A stretch of DNA of 64,000 bases from WHSW01 sp963821345 (GTDB lineage Bacteria > Actinomycetota > Thermoleophilia > Solirubrobacterales > 70-9). This document shows positions 61,223 to 64,000 of the stretch, piece by piece. A program made the translations under genes and the position numbers. Position 1 is the stretch's first letter. The number at the start of each line of letters is the position of its first letter. The stretch is from contig CAWGDM010000001.1 of the NCBI GenBank assembly GCA_963821345.1, positions 62,001-126,000 on the forward strand. Direction: 5' to 3'. The notes beneath the pieces are model-generated. The model ran no database searches. It was given only the letters and a program-made list of their open reading frames with translations, and had not been told where the DNA came from.

Positions 61223-62197
61223 GTGACTAGTCTCCCGCTGACCGTGACCCGCCTGAAGCGAGCGATAGCGCTGACCGTGGCCGTCGCCGGGCTCGCCGGC
61301 TGCGGCGGCGGCGATGACTCGACCTCGACCACCTCGACCCCCGCGCAGGCCCCGTCGGGCACGACCGCCAAGCTGGCGGCCTACCTGCCGACCGACGCGC
61401 CGCTGATCGCCGAGGTCGACGTCGCCGCCGCCCGGCGCGAGCTCGGGCTCGATCCCGACGCCGACGCGACCGACATCGAGGCGGTGGCCGACGCCCAGGC
61501 CGGCCTCGACGACCCCTCGGGCGAACTGGTGACCGCGACCGCGACCGGGATCCCGCCGGTGACCTCGTTCCTGCTCGCCGGCGAGAAGGACCCGTTCGTC
61601 GAGGCGCTCGATGGCTCCGAGATCAGCGCCGCCGTCTCCAACCAAAGCGACCCCGACGGCCCGGTCTCGGTGATCGCGACCAGCCAGTCGTTCGAGGATC
61701 TGGCGTCGAAGCTCGAGGACGGCGGCTACGAGCGCGACGGCGACACGCTGACCGACCCGTCCGCGGTCGTCGCCGAGGTCGCCAGCGCCGGCAACGGTGT
61801 CGTCGTCGCCACCGGCAAGGGCGCCTCCGCCACGGACCTGATCGACTCGCCGCCCGGCGGTCCGGCGGAGCTGACCTCGCTGCTCGACTTCGGCGCCGGC
61901 TCGATGTCGGCCGCGACCGCGGTCACCACCGACCAGTCCAGCTGCGTGACCGCGCTCGGCGCCCGCGGACCCGCCGATGCGACCGGCGGCACCGCCCGCC
62001 TGCAGGTCGACGGCACCGCCGACGCCGCCAACGTCGATACCGTGGCGCTCAACGCCGCCAACGTCAAGCCCGGCGAACCAAAGGCCGACGGCGACACTGT
62101 CGAGATCCCGTTCACGGCGCCGCCGCAGCCCGGCGGCAACCCGGTCGGCCAGGTGCTGGTCACCGCCGACCCGGCGAAGCTCTACGACTGCGGCTGA
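61223..62197 (+). CDS. Secreted lipoprotein, unknown function
   Basis: 324 residues from GTG 61223 with TAAAGG about 5-10 bases upstream. Signal with lipobox: RAIALTVAVAGLAGCGGGDD. The mature protein begins with a Ser/Thr-rich linker, then two halves with helical character (YLPTDAPLIAEVDVAAARRE, and FVEALDGSEISAAVSNQSD), then LDFGAGSMSAATAVTTDQSS. The layout resembles DUF3352-type lipoproteins, in which substrate-like repeats occur twice, but I could not confirm it. Divergent from mdh. Confidence 0.65.
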   Translation: MTSLPLTVTRLKRAIALTVAVAGLAGCGGGDDSTSTTSTPAQAPSGTTAKLAAYLPTDAPLIAEVDVAAARRELGLDPDADATDIEAVADAQAGLDDPSGELVTATATGIPPVTSFLLAGEKDPFVEALDGSEISAAVSNQSDPDGPVSVIATSQSFEDLASKLEDGGYERDGDTLTDPSAVVAEVASAGNGVVVATGKGASATDLIDSPPGGPAELTSLLDFGAGSMSAATAVTTDQSSCVTALGARGPADATGGTARLQVDGTADAANVDTVALNAANVKPGEPKADGDTVEIPFTAPPQPGGNPVGQVLVTADPAKLYDCG

Positions 62198-62214
62198 CCG
62201 AGACCGAGCGGCCG

Positions 62215-63432
62215 TCAGGCCATCGCGGCCTGCAGGTTCTCGTCGATCGAGGCGAGGAACTCCTGCGTCGTCTGGAACGCCTGGTCGGGGCCGACCAGCA
62301 GCGCCAGGTCCTTGGTCATCCTGCCGCTCTCGACCGTCTCGATGCAGACCCGCTCGAGCGTCTCGGCGAACGCGGTGACCGCGGGCGTGCCGTCCATCCG
62401 CCCGCGGGCGGCGAGGCCCCGGGTCCAGGCGAAGATCGAGGCGATCGGGTTGGTCGAGGTCGGGTTGCCCTGTTGGTGTTGGCGGTAGTGGCGGGTGACG
62501 GTTCCGTGCGCGGCCTCGGCCTCGACCGTCTTGCCGTCGGGGGTCATCAGCACGCTGGTCATCAGCCCGAGCGAGCCGAAGCCCTGGGCCACGGTGTCCG
62601 ACTGCACGTCGCCGTCGTAGTTCTTGCAGGCCCAGACGTAGCCGCCCTCCCACTTGAGCGCCGCCGCGACCATGTCGTCGATCAGGCGGTGCTCGTAGGT
62701 GAGGCCGGCGGCCTCGAACTCGTCTGAGAACTCGGCCTCGAACACCTCGGCGAACAGGTCCTTGAAGCGCCCGTCGTAGCGCTTCAAGATCGTGTTCTTG
62801 GTCGACATGTAGACCGGGAAGCCGCGCTCGAGGCCGTAACGCATCGAGGCCCGGGCGAAGTCGCGGATCGAGTCGTCGTGGTTGTACATCGCCATCGCCA
62901 CGCCGCCCCCGGGGAACTGGTGGACCTCCATCTCCATCGGCTCGGATCCGTCCTTGGGCGTGAAGGTGAGGGTCAGCGTGCCCTCGCCGGGGATCACCAC
63001 GTCGGTCGCCCGGTACTGGTCGCCGAACGCGTGGCGGCCGATGATGATCGGCTTGGTCCACCCGGGGACGAGCCTGGGGATGTTCGAGATCACGATCGGC
63101 TCGCGGAAGATCACCCCGCCCAGGATGTTGCGGATCGTCCCGTTCGGCGACCGGTACATCTCCTTGAGCCCGAACTCCTCGACCCGCGCCTCGTCGGGGG
63201 TGATCGTCGCGCACTTGACCCCCACGCCATGCTTCTTGATCGCGTTCGCGGCGTCGACGGTGATCTGGTCGCCGGTCGCGTCGCGGCTCTCGATCGAGAG
63301 GTCGTAGCGCTCCAACTGGAGGTCGAGGTAGGGCAGGATCAGCTGGTCCTTGATGAAGGCCCAGATGATCCGGGTCATCTCATCGCCGTCGAGCTCGACG
63401 ATCGGGTTTTCGACTTTGATCTTGTCTGCCAT
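62215..63432 (-). CDS. icd: Isocitrate dehydrogenase (NADP+), eukaryote-like class II
   Basis: 405 residues from ATG 63432. It begins MADKIKVENPIVELDGDEMT, RIIWAFIKDQLILPYLDLQL, the start of the homodimeric IDH type common to actinobacteria and eukaryotes. Substrate site: SPNGTIRNILGGVIFREPIV (the S-P-N-G-T-I-R-N element). Metal-binding Asp in LIDDMVAAALKWEGGYVWAC and GDVQSDTVAQGFGSLGLM; NADP site AAHGTVTRHYRQHQQGN. The oxidative decarboxylation makes 2-oxoglutarate. Intact. Confidence 0.96.
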   Translation of the reverse strand: MADKIKVENPIVELDGDEMTRIIWAFIKDQLILPYLDLQLERYDLSIESRDATGDQITVDAANAIKKHGVGVKCATITPDEARVEEFGLKEMYRSPNGTIRNILGGVIFREPIVISNIPRLVPGWTKPIIIGRHAFGDQYRATDVVIPGEGTLTLTFTPKDGSEPMEMEVHQFPGGGVAMAMYNHDDSIRDFARASMRYGLERGFPVYMSTKNTILKRYDGRFKDLFAEVFEAEFSDEFEAAGLTYEHRLIDDMVAAALKWEGGYVWACKNYDGDVQSDTVAQGFGSLGLMTSVLMTPDGKTVEAEAAHGTVTRHYRQHQQGNPTSTNPIASIFAWTRGLAARGRMDGTPAVTAFAETLERVCIETVESGRMTKDLALLVGPDQAFQTTQEFLASIDENLQAAMA

Positions 63433-63515
63433 CGGGCGGGCGATGCTATCGGCGCGATTCGCCGACGTGATGGTGGAGCACCCGCGGAGCCTATTGGCGG
63501 CATAGAGTCCAGGAC

Positions 63516-64000
63516 ATGGACGCCGAGCGGGTGACGATCGAGGTCGCCGACCAGGTCGCCGACGTGCGGATGACCCGCGCCGAAAAGCACAACGGGCTCG
63601 ACTGGCGGATGTTCGTCGCCCTCAACGAGGCGCTCGACGAGCTGCGCGCGGCGGAAGGCCTGCGCGTCGTGGTGCTCTCGGGCGACGGGCCGAGCTTCTG
63701 CGCCGGCCTGGACTTCAAGAGCTTCTCATCCGGGAACGGCGACCTGGCCGGCGACGGCTTCGCCGCGGTCGAGGGCTCGATCGCCAACCACGCCCAGCGG
63801 GTCGCCTACGGGTGGCGCGAGCTCGAGGTCCCGGTGGTCGCGGCGCTGCGCGGCAACTGCCTCGGCGGCGGCTGCCAGATCGCGCTCGGCGCCGACATCC
63901 GCCTGGCGGCGCCGGACGTACGGCTATCGGTGATGGAGATCAAGTACGGCCTGGTCCCGGACATGAGCCTGTGGCAGACGCTGCCGCGCCTGGTCGGCGA
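63516..64000 (+). CDS. Enoyl-CoA hydratase/isomerase (3' end beyond the window)
   Basis: ATG 63516; 161 residues visible. Crotonase features: VTIEVADQVADVRMTRAEKH (with N-G at HNGLDW), VVVLSGDGPSFCAGLDFKSF (oxyanion-hole strand, A-G-x-D), then VVAALRGNCLGGGCQIALGA (G-x-x-x-G-G-G helix start) and DIRLAAPDVRLSVMEIKYGL. The length to the window end covers about two thirds of a usual 260-residue protein. TAGAGT about 8 bases before the ATG suggests a leaderless transcript. Divergent from icd; a role in fatty-acid or amino-acid breakdown is likely. Confidence 0.9.
   Translation, partial: MDAERVTIEVADQVADVRMTRAEKHNGLDWRMFVALNEALDELRAAEGLRVVVLSGDGPSFCAGLDFKSFSSGNGDLAGDGFAAVEGSIANHAQRVAYGWRELEVPVVAALRGNCLGGGCQIALGADIRLAAPDVRLSVMEIKYGLVPDMSLWQTLPRLVG

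Overview
This is a high-GC, gene-dense window with frequent GTG starts, 4-nt stop/start overlaps and probable leaderless promoters. An F420-type (Ddn-like) reductase, a six-gene mce cluster, a PucR/CdaR-type regulator and the order rsmI ... metG, tatD, rsmA, ispE ... glmU, prs all point to an Actinomycetota chromosome. My best guess is the Thermoleophilia (Solirubrobacterales-like), but that is inference and no rRNA is present to confirm it.

Layout. 1-3.4 kb: an MFS exporter cut by the window edge, a DUF6159-type membrane protein, a glycerophosphodiesterase, a 68-aa protein and a DUF202 membrane protein. 3.4-7.1 kb: a small decayed integrative element bounded by a 16-bp copy of the 3' end of prs. 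It holds a broken tyrosine integrase, several small Zn-finger or unknown genes, near-identical 23-bp repeats just inside each end, and a diverged repeat family with large hairpins. 7.1-12 kb: prs, glmU, an HNH nuclease gene whose start codon lies inside a perfect LexA-type SOS box, tRNA-Gln(UUG), and a PucR/CdaR-type regulator. 12-19 kb: a small membrane protein, a DedA-PAP2 fusion, ispE, rsmA, tatD, two membrane proteins and metG, read leftwards as a tight run. 19-21.7 kb: small genes and a recently duplicated pair of secreted proteins. 21.9-30.7 kb: six overlapping mce genes with no YrbE permease beside them. 30.9-36.5 kb: rsmI, a ROK sugar kinase, an LCP cell-wall ligase, an FmdB-type zinc ribbon protein, glyS and a methyltransferase. 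36.5-50.3 kb: an exopolysaccharide-type block (flippase, two GT2 enzymes, a GT2-GT4 fusion, two polytopic proteins and two GH26-like glycosidases) interrupted by MOSC, UBP-zinc-finger and R2-like oxidase genes. 50.3-58 kb: an MMPL transporter, a diguanylate cyclase, an unknown membrane protein, lon with hsp20, and an MBL hydrolase. 58-64 kb: a Cys-rich small protein, a sterol-desaturase-like enzyme, a winged-helix protein, a TMEM175-like channel, malate dehydrogenase, a lipoprotein, NADP isocitrate dehydrogenase and the start of an enoyl-CoA hydratase.

A major caution is that many conserved genes, including essential ones (ispE, glyS), are split by single-base indels or short tandem duplications, most of them between 13.8 and 35.7 kb and again in lon. 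These look more like consensus errors than biology. I give such genes as full spans and describe where the frame changes.
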